A DNA stretch of 22,923 nucleotides from VMFW01 sp038058095 (GCA_038058095.1 JBBUBW010000015.1:1-22923), one strand, 5' to 3'; counted from the first letter of the stretch, positions 12,198-19,027 are shown. A program made the numbers and translations. The notes: a model not told the origin generated them from the sequence alone.

Positions 12198-14774
12198 ATG
12201 AAAAAAGAAACGTATAAAATTCACGGAATGCACTGCGCCAGTTGTGCCGGGACGATTGAGCGGGTGCTTTTAAAGGCGGCGGGAGTGCGTTCGGCTTCGG
12301 CTAATTACGCTTCGGAATCGGCTCTGATTGAGTTTGAAGAAAAGGTGGTTTCCGAACTGGATTTGGCAAAAGCGGTTGAGTCGGTGGGTTATCATCTCGA
12401 GATTGGTTCTCAAGGAAAACCTGTCCCCACTCAAGCCGGGGCGGATGAAATAGGAAAAGGAGAGGCAGCTGCCAGCGGGAGCGCGGAAATAATTTCAATA
12501 AAGGTGTTGGGAATGGATTCGCCTCATTGCGCGATGACGGTTGAGAGCGCTCTTAAGAAATTGCCGGGAATAAAAAATAGCGACCTTGATTTCGCCAATC
12601 AGCGGGCGAAGGTAGTTTTTAATCCGTCGCTTATAAGCGTGGATGCGATTTTTAAGGTAATTACCGATGCCGGTTACAAACCAATCAAAGAGGAAGGGGA
12701 GGCGGAAGAGATTTTAGACAAAGAGAAAATAGAGCGTGAGAAGCAAACGCGCGCGCTTAAAACAAAAATTGCCGTTGGGGGTGTTCTTTCGGTTTTTATA
12801 TTTTTCGGCAGTTTTCCGGAATGGTTTCCTTTCATTCCAAAAATTCTGACAAATTTTTGGATGCTTTTTATTTTAGCTACGCCGGTGCAGTTTTGGGTCG
12901 GGCGGCAATTTTATAGCGGGCTTAAGCTTCTGATTAAATACCGCAGCGCCGACATGAACACGCTGATTGCTATCGGCACTTTAGCGGCGTATTTTTACAG
13001 CGCGGCGGTAACGATTTTTCCGAGTTTTTTCAGCGAAGGAGGAGCTGGTCCCGCGATTTATTTCGATACTTCGGCGATCATTATCACTTTGATTTTACTC
13101 GGAAAATATTTTGAGATTTTAATGAAGGGACGGGCATCCGAAGCCATAAAAAAACTTATAGGGTTACAGCCAAAGACGGCAAAAATTTTAAGGGACGGAA
13201 AAGAAGTTGAAATTCCGATTTCGGAAGTTGAGGTCGGATATTTAATAGTAGTCCGTCCCGGCGAGAAAATCCCCGTTGATGGGAAAATAACCGATGGCGA
13301 TTCGGAGATTGACGAGTCGATGGTGACGGGAGAATCAATGCCGGTTCACAAAAAAGTTGATAGTATGGTGATCGGGAGCACCGTGAATAAATTCGGAACT
13401 TTTACTTTCCGAGCTACGAAAATCGGCAAGGACACTGTTCTTTCGCAAATTATCAAAATGGTGGAGGAGGCGCAGGGATCGAAAGCGCCGATTCAGCGTT
13501 TAGCAGACCTTGTTTCGTCATATTTTGTTCCCGTGGTGGTGGTGATTGCCGTTTTAACTTTTTTGGCTTGGTTCTTTTTTGGGCCGGCACCGGCTTTTAC
13601 TTTCGCGCTAATTAATTTTGTGGCGGTGCTGATAATCGCTTGCCCTTGCGCTCTAGGGCTCGCCACTCCGATGGCGATTATGGTTTCTTCGGGGAATGCC
13701 GCGTCTCGGGGGATTTTGGTTAAAGACGCCGCTTCTTTAGAGATTGCCAATAAAATTGACACCGTAATTTTGGATAAAACCGGCACACTTACCCAAGGGA
13801 AGCCTCAATTAACCGATATTATTGCTTTTGATAATGAACAGCGGTCAAAAATTCTTAACTTTGCCGCTTCGCTAGAGCAGAGATCGGAGCATCCTTTGGC
13901 GCAGGCTATCTTGCAATATGCCGCGAGTCTTGATCAGAAATCTTCGCATCCACTCGATAAGGCGATAATGGATGAGGCGACCAAGGAAAAACTCGAGCTG
14001 TATAAGCTGGAAGATTTTAAGGTTCTCTCCGGGAAGGGTTTGAGGGGATTTTTGCAGATACAATCGAAAAAGATCGAGGCGTATTTGGGAAATAGAGCGC
14101 TAATGGCGGATATTGGTCTTAATGTTTCTATATACGAAGACAAGATTAAAAAACTTGAGAGCGAGGGCAAAACCGTAATGATTCTTGCGGTGGATAAAAA
14201 AATCACCGGCGCGCTGGCCGTTGCGGATGTGCTGAAAAAAGAATCTATTGAGGCGATAAAAATTCTTAGGAGCAATAACATAGACGTTTGGATGATTACC
14301 GGAGATAACGATCGAACCGCAAGAGCTATCGCGGCACAAGTGGGAATTGATAATGTGATGAGTGAAGTTCTGCCCGACAAGAAATCCGAGAAGGTGAAGG
14401 AGCTTCAAGATAAAGGAAGGATTGTGGCGATGGTGGGAGACGGCATCAACGACGCACCGGCTCTTACTCAGGCCAATATCGGGATTGCGATGGGTGAAGG
14501 CACGGATATCGCAATGGAGTCGGCGAACATCACTTTAATGAGAGGGGATTTAATGCTTATCCCCGAAGTGATTGAGCTTTCAAAACGAACAATGAGAATA
14601 ATCAAGCAAAATCTTTTTTGGGCGTTTTTCTACAATACCGCTTTTATTCCGGTTGCCGCCGGTGTTCTTTTTCCTTTTTTTGGGATTTTGCTTAATCCGA
14701 TTTTCGCCGCGGCGGCGATGGCTTTTAGCAGTATTAGCGTTGTTTTAAATTCCTTGAGATTGAAAACGAGATAG
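12198..14774 (+). CDS. copA: P1B-1 type Cu+-transporting ATPase
   Basis: The start is placed at the ATG at 12198 (858 residues), which opens directly with a heavy-metal domain. An upstream in-frame start would add 16 residues with no family resemblance. The first HMA domain has GMHCASC (C13, C16). The second is degenerate, GMDSPHC, with S108 where the first cysteine should be and only C111 left. The metal-site helix has CPC (C482, C484), and later helices have FFYN and MAFSSISVVLN, the signature of Cu+ pumps. Catalytic motifs are TGES, DKTGT (D526), HP in the nucleotide domain, and GDGINDAP (D748). The nucleotide domain contains the HP segment twice (H565 and H584). It exports cytoplasmic Cu+ using ATP. 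Confidence 0.95.
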   Translation: MKKETYKIHGMHCASCAGTIERVLLKAAGVRSASANYASESALIEFEEKVVSELDLAKAVESVGYHLEIGSQGKPVPTQAGADEIGKGEAAASGSAEIISIKVLGMDSPHCAMTVESALKKLPGIKNSDLDFANQRAKVVFNPSLISVDAIFKVITDAGYKPIKEEGEAEEILDKEKIEREKQTRALKTKIAVGGVLSVFIFFGSFPEWFPFIPKILTNFWMLFILATPVQFWVGRQFYSGLKLLIKYRSADMNTLIAIGTLAAYFYSAAVTIFPSFFSEGGAGPAIYFDTSAIIITLILLGKYFEILMKGRASEAIKKLIGLQPKTAKILRDGKEVEIPISEVEVGYLIVVRPGEKIPVDGKITDGDSEIDESMVTGESMPVHKKVDSMVIGSTVNKFGTFTFRATKIGKDTVLSQIIKMVEEAQGSKAPIQRLADLVSSYFVPVVVVIAVLTFLAWFFFGPAPAFTFALINFVAVLIIACPCALGLATPMAIMVSSGNAASRGILVKDAASLEIANKIDTVILDKTGTLTQGKPQLTDIIAFDNEQRSKILNFAASLEQRSEHPLAQAILQYAASLDQKSSHPLDKAIMDEATKEKLELYKLEDFKVLSGKGLRGFLQIQSKKIEAYLGNRALMADIGLNVSIYEDKIKKLESEGKTVMILAVDKKITGALAVADVLKKESIEAIKILRSNNIDVWMITGDNDRTARAIAAQVGIDNVMSEVLPDKKSEKVKELQDKGRIVAMVGDGINDAPALTQANIGIAMGEGTDIAMESANITLMRGDLMLIPEVIELSKRTMRIIKQNLFWAFFYNTAFIPVAAGVLFPFFGILLNPIFAAAAMAFSSISVVLNSLRLKTR

Positions 14775-14796
14775 TATTTAAAATTGCGGATTTTTC

Positions 14797-14846
14797 CTAT
14801 AGAACTGCCCCTTAGCGAATCTATAGTGGCACTGGATTGATTTTTT
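14797..14846 (+). terminator. Hairpin and T-run after copA, weak terminator candidate
   Basis: CTATAGA (14797-14803) and TCTATAG (14820-14826) pair over 7 bp with a 16-base loop. A T-run (TGATTTTTTGG) follows about 14 bases later, which is further than usual for a Rho-independent terminator. Confidence 0.35.
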
Positions 14847-14876
14847 GGTGGAGAAGAGTGAGAATAGGATGCGATT

Positions 14877-16202
14877 ATGGAAAAACTAGGTAAAAAGCCC
14901 CGCACCATAAAGAAGACTTTGGTACGGGACTCCGCTCTCGGGCGGAATCAGAATTTAAAATCACCTCGAGCTTCGGTTTTTGTTGGAACCCGCCCAAATT
15001 CGCGGGACGAATTTGATGGCGGGCAGGTGAGCGGTGATAGTAAGAGGAAAGGTGTGGTTTTTGTGGGCATGTCGGGTGGCGTAGATAGTTCAGTCACCGC
15101 ATGGCTTTTAAAAAACCTAGGATATGATGTCACTGGGGTTTTTATGCGTTGTTTTAATGTTGATGGTTGTTCTGACGGCGATGCCGAGGATGCAAGGAGA
15201 GTCGCCGGAGAAATTGGGATTCCTTTTTATGAATGGGATTTTATTGAGGAATATAAGCAGAGGGTGGTGGCTTATATGATAGAAGGGTACAAGGCTGGAG
15301 TGACGCCTAATCCTGATATTGAATGCAATCGGGAGATTAAGTTTGGATTTTTTTTGGAGAAAGCTCTGAAGATGGGGGCGGATTATGTGGCGACAGGGCA
15401 CTACGTAAAAAATCAAAAATCAAAAATCAAAAATCAAAATGACAATTCTAAATTTAAAATTGTTTATAAATTATTTCAGGCGAAAGATAAAAACAAAGAT
15501 CAAAGTTATTTTTTGTGGACTTTGGAGCAGGAGCAGTTGAAACACTGCTTATTCCCGATTGGAGATTATGTGAAACCGGAAGTGCGGGAGATTGCTAGGA
15601 AGGCGGGGCTTTCGACGGCGGCGAAAAAAGATTCACAAGGAATTTGTTTTCTAGGGAGAGTAAATTTAGACGAATTTTTGATGGACTATTTGCCGGCGAA
15701 GAGGGGATTAGTTTTAGACGTTTCCGGAAAGAAGTTAGGCGAGCATAACGGGGCGCATTTTTATACAATCGGACAGAGGCAAGGAGTTGGGAATTTGAAA
15801 CATCAGAAAGGCGTTAAACTCCATAAGCCGTTATATGTGGTTTCTAAAGACGTTAAAGAAAACACAGTGACGGTGGCGGAGGAGGGTGATGAAAATTTAT
15901 ATGTGAAGGAGGTTGAACTCACGGGAGTGAATTTTATCAACCGTGATTTCTATTCTCTAATTCGCACGAATAAGCGAATGGAGGTTTGGGCGAGGGTGAG
16001 ATATCGGCAACCACTCGCACGGGCGAGTATCACGTATCAGGCGGCCGGCATCAAGATGAAATTCAATGAACCTCAGAAATTTGTGGCGCCTGGTCAGTCG
16101 GCGGTTTTTTATTCAAAAAAAGGAGATCCTTCGGCTACACTCAGGACTAGTCCTTTAATGGACTCAGGGCTAGAAATGATAGGGGGAGGGGTGATTTTAT
16201 AG
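14877..16202 (+). CDS. mnmA: tRNA-specific 2-thiouridylase MnmA with in-frame repeat insertions
   Basis: MnmA makes the 2-thio group at the wobble uridine of Lys, Glu and Gln tRNAs. The core is complete: the PP-loop GMSGGVDSSV (residues 65-74), catalytic C150 (TPNPDIECNREIKF), and the second catalytic cysteine in KDSQGICFLG. The beta-barrel C-terminus ends IGGGVIL. The frame is longer than usual because of three odd stretches: 57 extra residues before the normal start of the domain, a Lys/Asn-rich piece after GHYVKNQ made by a heptamer repeat, and 17 residues (418-434) just before the conserved IGGGVIL. A TAGGAT lies six bases before the ATG at 14877, but the true start may be later, near 15053. 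The extension contains palindromes and could be untranslated. Confidence 0.92.
   Translation: MEKLGKKPRTIKKTLVRDSALGRNQNLKSPRASVFVGTRPNSRDEFDGGQVSGDSKRKGVVFVGMSGGVDSSVTAWLLKNLGYDVTGVFMRCFNVDGCSDGDAEDARRVAGEIGIPFYEWDFIEEYKQRVVAYMIEGYKAGVTPNPDIECNREIKFGFFLEKALKMGADYVATGHYVKNQKSKIKNQNDNSKFKIVYKLFQAKDKNKDQSYFLWTLEQEQLKHCLFPIGDYVKPEVREIARKAGLSTAAKKDSQGICFLGRVNLDEFLMDYLPAKRGLVLDVSGKKLGEHNGAHFYTIGQRQGVGNLKHQKGVKLHKPLYVVSKDVKENTVTVAEEGDENLYVKEVELTGVNFINRDFYSLIRTNKRMEVWARVRYRQPLARASITYQAAGIKMKFNEPQKFVAPGQSAVFYSKKGDPSATLRTSPLMDSGLEMIGGGVIL
14899..14928. repeat. Inverted repeat in the 5' extension of mnmA
   Basis: CCCGCACCA (14899-14907) and TGGTACGGG (14920-14928) are complementary except for one C/A mismatch. 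It lies in the part of the mnmA frame with no counterpart in the MnmA family. Confidence 0.5.
14989..15023. repeat. REP-like palindrome in the 5' extension of mnmA
   Basis: CCCGCCCAAATTCG (14989-15002), a five-base loop, CGAATTTG (15008-15015), AT, GGCGGG (15018-15023): 14 paired bases with a two-base bulge. The CCCGCC/GGCGGG ends recur in the small hairpin at 18914-18928. Confidence 0.7.
15405..15440. repeat. TCAAAAA heptamer tandem repeat inside mnmA
   Basis: About four copies of a 7-base unit (TCAAAAA) encode the Lys/Asn-rich stretch NQKSKIKNQN. Because seven is not a multiple of three, losing or gaining a unit would shift the mnmA reading frame. Confidence 0.8.
16126..16171. repeat. CCTTCG...CTCAGGACT repeat in frame near the end of mnmA
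   Basis: ATCCTTCGGCT...CTCAGGACT (16126-16148) plus AGTCCTTTAATGGACTCAGG (16149-16168) encode residues 418-434, which interrupt the otherwise conserved C-terminus. The junction AGGACTAGTCCT is a perfect palindrome. The first half matches the repeat in recO at 20127-20149. Confidence 0.75.
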
Positions 16203-16207
16203 TAGGA

Positions 16208-16235
16208 TTGACAGGTACTATTATCTTGTTATTAT
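16208..16235 (+). promoter_or_regulatory. Consensus promoter of the second structured RNA
   Basis: TTGACA (16208-16213), a 16-base spacer and TATTAT (16230-16235). The -35 is perfect and the -10 has one mismatch. Transcription would start near 16242. Confidence 0.75.
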
Positions 16236-16241
16236 GTGGGC

Positions 16242-16374
16242 GGTACATCTAACGACGACAATCTGGCCGGGGAGATGACCTGCGCTCGCTTCTGACCCTC
16301 CCGAGCGTAGCCGTTCCCAACGACATCCCACCCCGGCCTTAACTTGGGCCCCGAGCACTCAGCGGGGCCCTTTA
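16242..16374 (+). ncRNA. Unidentified GC-rich structured RNA, about 130 nt, upstream of rpsB
   Basis: Between a consensus promoter and a strong terminator lies a GC-rich segment in an AT-leaning neighbourhood, with no credible ORF. GGCCGGGG (16265-16272) pairs perfectly with CCCCGGCC (16331-16338). Inside it GCGCTCG (16282-16288) pairs with CGAGCGT (16302-16308) around a 13-base pyrimidine-rich loop. AACGACGACA and CAACGACATC occur on the two sides as near-repeats. The SRP RNA signature (GGTCAGG...GGAAG) is not seen. It may be a free-standing small RNA (6S-like in size only) or an rpsB leader; the terminator before rpsB argues for independence or for attenuation. Confidence 0.6.
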
Positions 16375-16380
16375 CATTTT
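16346..16380 (+). terminator. GC-rich terminator of the second structured RNA
   Basis: GGGCCCCG (16346-16353) and CGGGGCCC (16363-16370) form an 8-bp stem with a nine-base loop, followed by TTTACATTTTATTTT. Confidence 0.8.
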
Positions 16381-16389
16381 ATTTTGTTC

Positions 16390-16439
16390 TGTTAGAATCT
16401 ATATGCCCAAAGCGTGTTTGGGTTTTTTGTTCAAATAAT
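16390..16439 (+). promoter_or_regulatory. rpsB promoter and 5' hairpin with a mini-ORF
   Basis: TGT-TAGAAT (16390-16398) is an extended -10 element. The message would begin near 16405 and fold at once into CCCAAA (16406-16411)/TTTGGG (16417-16422), followed by six T residues, which is the form of a terminator or stabilising hairpin. An 11-codon frame (ATG at 16403, MPKACLGFLFK, stop at 16436-16438) ends one base before the rpsB ATG. Confidence 0.5.
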
Positions 16440-17210
16440 ATGATTGAAGACAATAAAACAGTGGAATTGTTTCCAGAGGAAATCCTAAAGGAACTGGTGG
16501 ATGCCGGCGTTTTTTACGGACGCAAAAAGAGCCGCACTCATCCGAAAATGAAATCTTATGTCCTTGCCAATCGAGGGGGAATTGAGATTGTGAATTTGAA
16601 TAAAGCTCTCGAGAAGCTTGAAGAGATAACAAAGTTAATAAAAGAAAAAGCAAAAGGAAAAGGGTTGATTTTATTTGTCGGGACTCAGCCGGCCGCTTTT
16701 CAAGAGATTGAGAGAATAGCTAAAGAATTTGACTATCCTTACGTGATAAACAGGTGGCTGGGCGGGACGCTTACAAATCATCGGATTATTACCAAAAGAA
16801 TTGAATACTTAAAGAAATTGAGAAGCGGGCTAGCGACGGGCGCTTTTGAAAAGTACACAAAAAAAGAAAGATCAAAGCTGGATAGCGAGATGTTAAGATT
16901 AGAAGAACTTTTGGGTGGTATAGAAAAATTGGATAAGTTGCCAGAGCTAGTAGTAATCATTGATTCTAATTTACACACAACTGCGGTCCGTGAGGCAAAG
17001 CGATTGAAGATTCCTGTGGTAGTATTTGCAAACGTGGATAGCGATCCTGCACCACTTGATTATTTTATTGTGGGAAATAACAAAGCGAGGAAAAGCGTGG
17101 AATGGTTTTTAGGGAAAATTGAACAGGCGATAAAAGAAGGGAGGGCTGAGGTTCCGGCGGTTTTAGTAGCTGACGCGCCGGAAGACGCTGTTCCAGTTAA
17201 AGAAAAATAG
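16440..17210 (+). CDS. rpsB: 30S ribosomal protein S2
   Basis: The 256-residue product is S2, the assembly and mRNA-binding protein of the small subunit head. Typical segments are LVDAGVFYGRKKSRTHPKMKSYVL near the N-terminus, FVGTQPAAFQEIERIAKEF, YVINRWLGGTLTNHRII, LPELVVIIDSNLHTTAVREA and IPVVVFANVDSDP. The ATG at 16440 is chosen because S2 similarity starts a few residues later and a mini-ORF ends one base before it; a longer frame from 16344 would read through the upstream terminator hairpins. The tail after residue 235 is acidic and lineage-specific. It is followed by tsf after 15 bases, the classic rpsB-tsf order. Confidence 0.97.
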   Translation: MIEDNKTVELFPEEILKELVDAGVFYGRKKSRTHPKMKSYVLANRGGIEIVNLNKALEKLEEITKLIKEKAKGKGLILFVGTQPAAFQEIERIAKEFDYPYVINRWLGGTLTNHRIITKRIEYLKKLRSGLATGAFEKYTKKERSKLDSEMLRLEELLGGIEKLDKLPELVVIIDSNLHTTAVREAKRLKIPVVVFANVDSDPAPLDYFIVGNNKARKSVEWFLGKIEQAIKEGRAEVPAVLVADAPEDAVPVKEK

Positions 17211-17225
17211 GTTACAATATATAAG

Positions 17226-17675
17226 ATGAAGATAGGTTCATCTGAAGTTCAAAAATTAAGAGGAGCAAGCGGGGCCGGAGTGATGGACGTGAAAAGAGCC
17301 CTTGAAGATGCGGGCGGGGACTTTGATAAAGCCCTAGCTTTGATTAAGGAGAGAGGACTTTCTAAGGTAGAGAAAAGAGCGGGACGTGAGACCGGCGCTG
17401 GTTTAGTGCAGGCTTATGTGCATGGCGGGCGGATTGGGGCGATTTTGGAGTTAAGAGCAGAGACGGATTTTGTGGTTAAATCAGATCCTTTCCAAAAATT
17501 AGCGCATGAACTGGCAATGCAGATTGCGGCTTCAGCTCCTGAGGATGTGGAAAAACTTTTGAAACAGCCATATATTAAAGACGAGAACAGGACGGTGAAA
17601 AATTTGATTCAGGAAGTGGTGGCGAAAGTAGGAGAGAATATTAAGGTGAATAAGTTTTTTAGGATCGAACTTTAG
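17226..17675 (+). CDS. tsf: Elongation factor Ts, short form
   Basis: EF-Ts recycles EF-Tu by helping it exchange GDP for GTP. The product is 149 residues, about half of the E. coli protein. The N-terminal UBA-like domain (SSEVQKLRGASGAGVMDVKRALEDAGGDFDKAL) is intact, as are the AYVHGGRIGAILELRAETDFV core strand-turn and the following helix. After that only a short segment ending VGENIKVNKFFRIEL remains, so the second half of the core and the C-terminal module are missing. The short form resembles the reduced EF-Ts of Thermus, so it is probably functional rather than broken. TACAAT (17213-17218) lies seven bases before the ATG, so tsf may have its own leaderless promoter besides rpsB read-through. 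Confidence 0.95.
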   Translation: MKIGSSEVQKLRGASGAGVMDVKRALEDAGGDFDKALALIKERGLSKVEKRAGRETGAGLVQAYVHGGRIGAILELRAETDFVVKSDPFQKLAHELAMQIAASAPEDVEKLLKQPYIKDENRTVKNLIQEVVAKVGENIKVNKFFRIEL

Positions 17676-17695
17676 TTGGTTTATAATTTAATAAC

Positions 17696-18025
17696 GTGAT
17701 CCAATTTATTCTCAATCTTATTCTGATGCTTTCTTTGGGGACCATCTTTTTTATGCTGGTTCGGTCTTTGCCTAGGATTAAAGAAGGGGAAGAGAAAAAG
17801 GAGAAGAAAAGTCTTTTTGAAAAGTGGCTGGTCTCGGAATTGCCGGAGAAGGCGGATTTGTATATGAGTAATTTGCTAGTGAAGTGGGTGAGAAGGATTC
17901 GAATTTTTATTTTAAGGATGGATAATATATTAGGAAACCATTTGAATAAAATTAATCCGCATAGCGGGAAGAATAGGACTAATGGCGGGGGATTTGCGGA
18001 CATTGTAGAGGAGAGGGAGGGGTAA
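17696..18025 (+). CDS. Small membrane-anchored protein with GTG start, unknown
   Basis: This 109-residue protein has one N-terminal membrane helix (about residues 3-22), then a basic and acidic stretch (RIKEGEEKKEKKSLFEKWL) and an amphipathic, arginine-rich segment (LVKWVRRIRIFILRMDNIL). The rest is likely cytoplasmic. It starts with GTG; TATAAT (17682-17687) stands eight bases before it, so this GTG would be nearly the first transcribed codon. No family is recognised. The layout of an anchor followed by a charged helix is common for lineage-specific Patescibacteria proteins. Confidence 0.7.
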   Translation: MIQFILNLILMLSLGTIFFMLVRSLPRIKEGEEKKEKKSLFEKWLVSELPEKADLYMSNLLVKWVRRIRIFILRMDNILGNHLNKINPHSGKNRTNGGGFADIVEEREG

Positions 18026-18173
18026 AGATGCTTGAGTTGTTCGAAATGATGGAATGTTGGAATTGAAGATGCTTTAAGGCGCTAATGCTTGGGTGTTTTT
18101 TAGTTGTGATTACTGCTATAGTTCTGTGTATAATTCCGATTGATTCGCACTAATTAGTTGCTATTATTATAAT

Positions 18174-18800
18174 ATGGCTAGTATAGAGAATAATCGAATT
18201 AATTTCTTGAAAAAACTTTATTATGAAGACAGGCTTAGCATGAAGCAAGTGGCGGATAAATTAGCAGTTTCGCTAAACGCTGTGGTTTATTCTATGAGAA
18301 GAAATGGGCTAAACCGAAGAACCGCTTTGGAGGCGAATAACAATTTATTTAGACAGAAAGTCCCATCATTTAGGGTTAGGCGGAATACTTCTTCTACGGC
18401 GAAAGAACTGGAAATTGCCGGAGTAATGCTTTATTGGGCTGAGGGGTACAAGAGTGCCAATAGCACTTTTGTGGACTTAGCGAATAGTGATCCTAAAATG
18501 ATTAAGGTTTTTCTGAATTTCTTGAGAAAGACTTATGAGGTTGACGAAAGGAAGTTTAGAGTTCTATTATATTGCTACGCCGATCAGAATGTTCAAAAGC
18601 TGATAAATTTTTGGAGCGGAATAACTGGAGTGCCTTCCCGACAATTCATTAAACCCTACATCCGAAAAGATTTTAAGAAAGACGGAAGGAAAATGGAGCA
18701 CGGTATGATTCATGTTAGATACATCGATAAAAAATTGCTTTTGGATATTAAGGATCGGATTGGAAAGTATGTTGAAAAATTTGCGCAGGTAGACCCGTAG
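18174..18800 (+). CDS. Helix-turn-helix protein with a LAGLIDADG-like domain
   Basis: This 208-residue protein begins with a helix-turn-helix (LSMKQVADKLAVSLNAVVYSMRRNGL, about residues 21-46). The larger C-terminal part starts ELEIAGVMLYWAEGYKS and continues VDLANSDPKMIKVFLNFLRKTY and NVQKLINFWSGITGVPSRQF. That pattern is reminiscent of LAGLIDADG homing-endonuclease folds, as in several mobile or intron-associated families; I see this by eye only, and clear catalytic acidic residues are uncertain. The last codons (AQVDP and the stop) lie within the 5' strand of the tRNA-Tyr gene. A TATTAT six bases before the ATG gives a leaderless start. It may be a mobile gene that settled against the tRNA. 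Confidence 0.75.
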   Translation: MASIENNRINFLKKLYYEDRLSMKQVADKLAVSLNAVVYSMRRNGLNRRTALEANNNLFRQKVPSFRVRRNTSSTAKELEIAGVMLYWAEGYKSANSTFVDLANSDPKMIKVFLNFLRKTYEVDERKFRVLLYCYADQNVQKLINFWSGITGVPSRQFIKPYIRKDFKKDGRKMEHGMIHVRYIDKKLLLDIKDRIGKYVEKFAQVDP

Positions 18801-18866
18801 GGGGCGGGAGCGGACTGTAAATCCGTTGTCTTTTAGGCCTCGTGAGTTCAACTCTCACCCTGCGCA
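18783..18866 (+). tRNA. tRNA-Tyr (anticodon GUA)
   Basis: The acceptor arms GCGCAGG (18783-18789) and CCTGCGC (18859-18865) pair perfectly, followed by discriminator A. The anticodon arm GCGGA/TCCGT encloses CTGTAAA, with anticodon GTA at 18817-18819. A long class II variable arm (GTC-TTTTA-GGC), usual for bacterial tRNA-Tyr, precedes the T-arm GTGAG/CTCAC with loop TTCAACT. CCA is not encoded. The first 18 bases overlap the end of the preceding coding sequence. Confidence 0.95.
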
Positions 18867-18869
18867 CAC

Positions 18870-18928
18870 GAATTTTACCTAAGAGCGAAGCGATTGGTTG
18901 TAAAATTCAGTGTCCCGCCATAGGCGGG
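18870..18928. repeat. Two hairpins after tRNA-Tyr
   Basis: GAATTTTAC (18870-18878) pairs with GTAAAATTC (18900-18908). Directly after comes CCCGCC-ATA-GGCGGG (18914-18928). The second is the same short palindrome seen in mnmA. They may end the tRNA transcript, although no T-run follows, or they may be repeat elements. Confidence 0.55.
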
Positions 18929-18966
18929 GCTGGGCAAAAATATTTTGAGAAAAGAAAATTTTTTCA

Positions 18967-18993
18967 TAATATCTAAATGGTCGAAAGATATTA
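18967..18993 (+). promoter_or_regulatory. Dyad upstream of the small membrane gene pair
   Basis: TAATATCT (18967-18974) and AGATATTA (18986-18993) are perfect inverted repeats 11 bases apart, 35 bases before the ATG at 19028. They are suitable as a regulator-binding site or a weak RNA hairpin. AAGGA, 10 bases before that ATG, is a possible Shine-Dalgarno sequence. Confidence 0.4.
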
Positions 18994-19027
18994 TTACAAA
19001 ACTTATTAATAAAAGGAAATAAAAAAT

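Noticed and set aside
14877..15048. Treating the 57-residue N-terminal extension of MnmA as a true domain
   Set aside because: It is rich in palindromes and has no MnmA counterpart. It is more likely inserted or untranslated sequence, although the frame is open.
18105..18141. TTGTGA and TATAAT upstream of the HTH/LAGLIDADG-like gene
   Set aside because: The spacer is about 19 bases and the closer TATTAT at 18162-18167 fits the leaderless spacing better. It may still be a second promoter.
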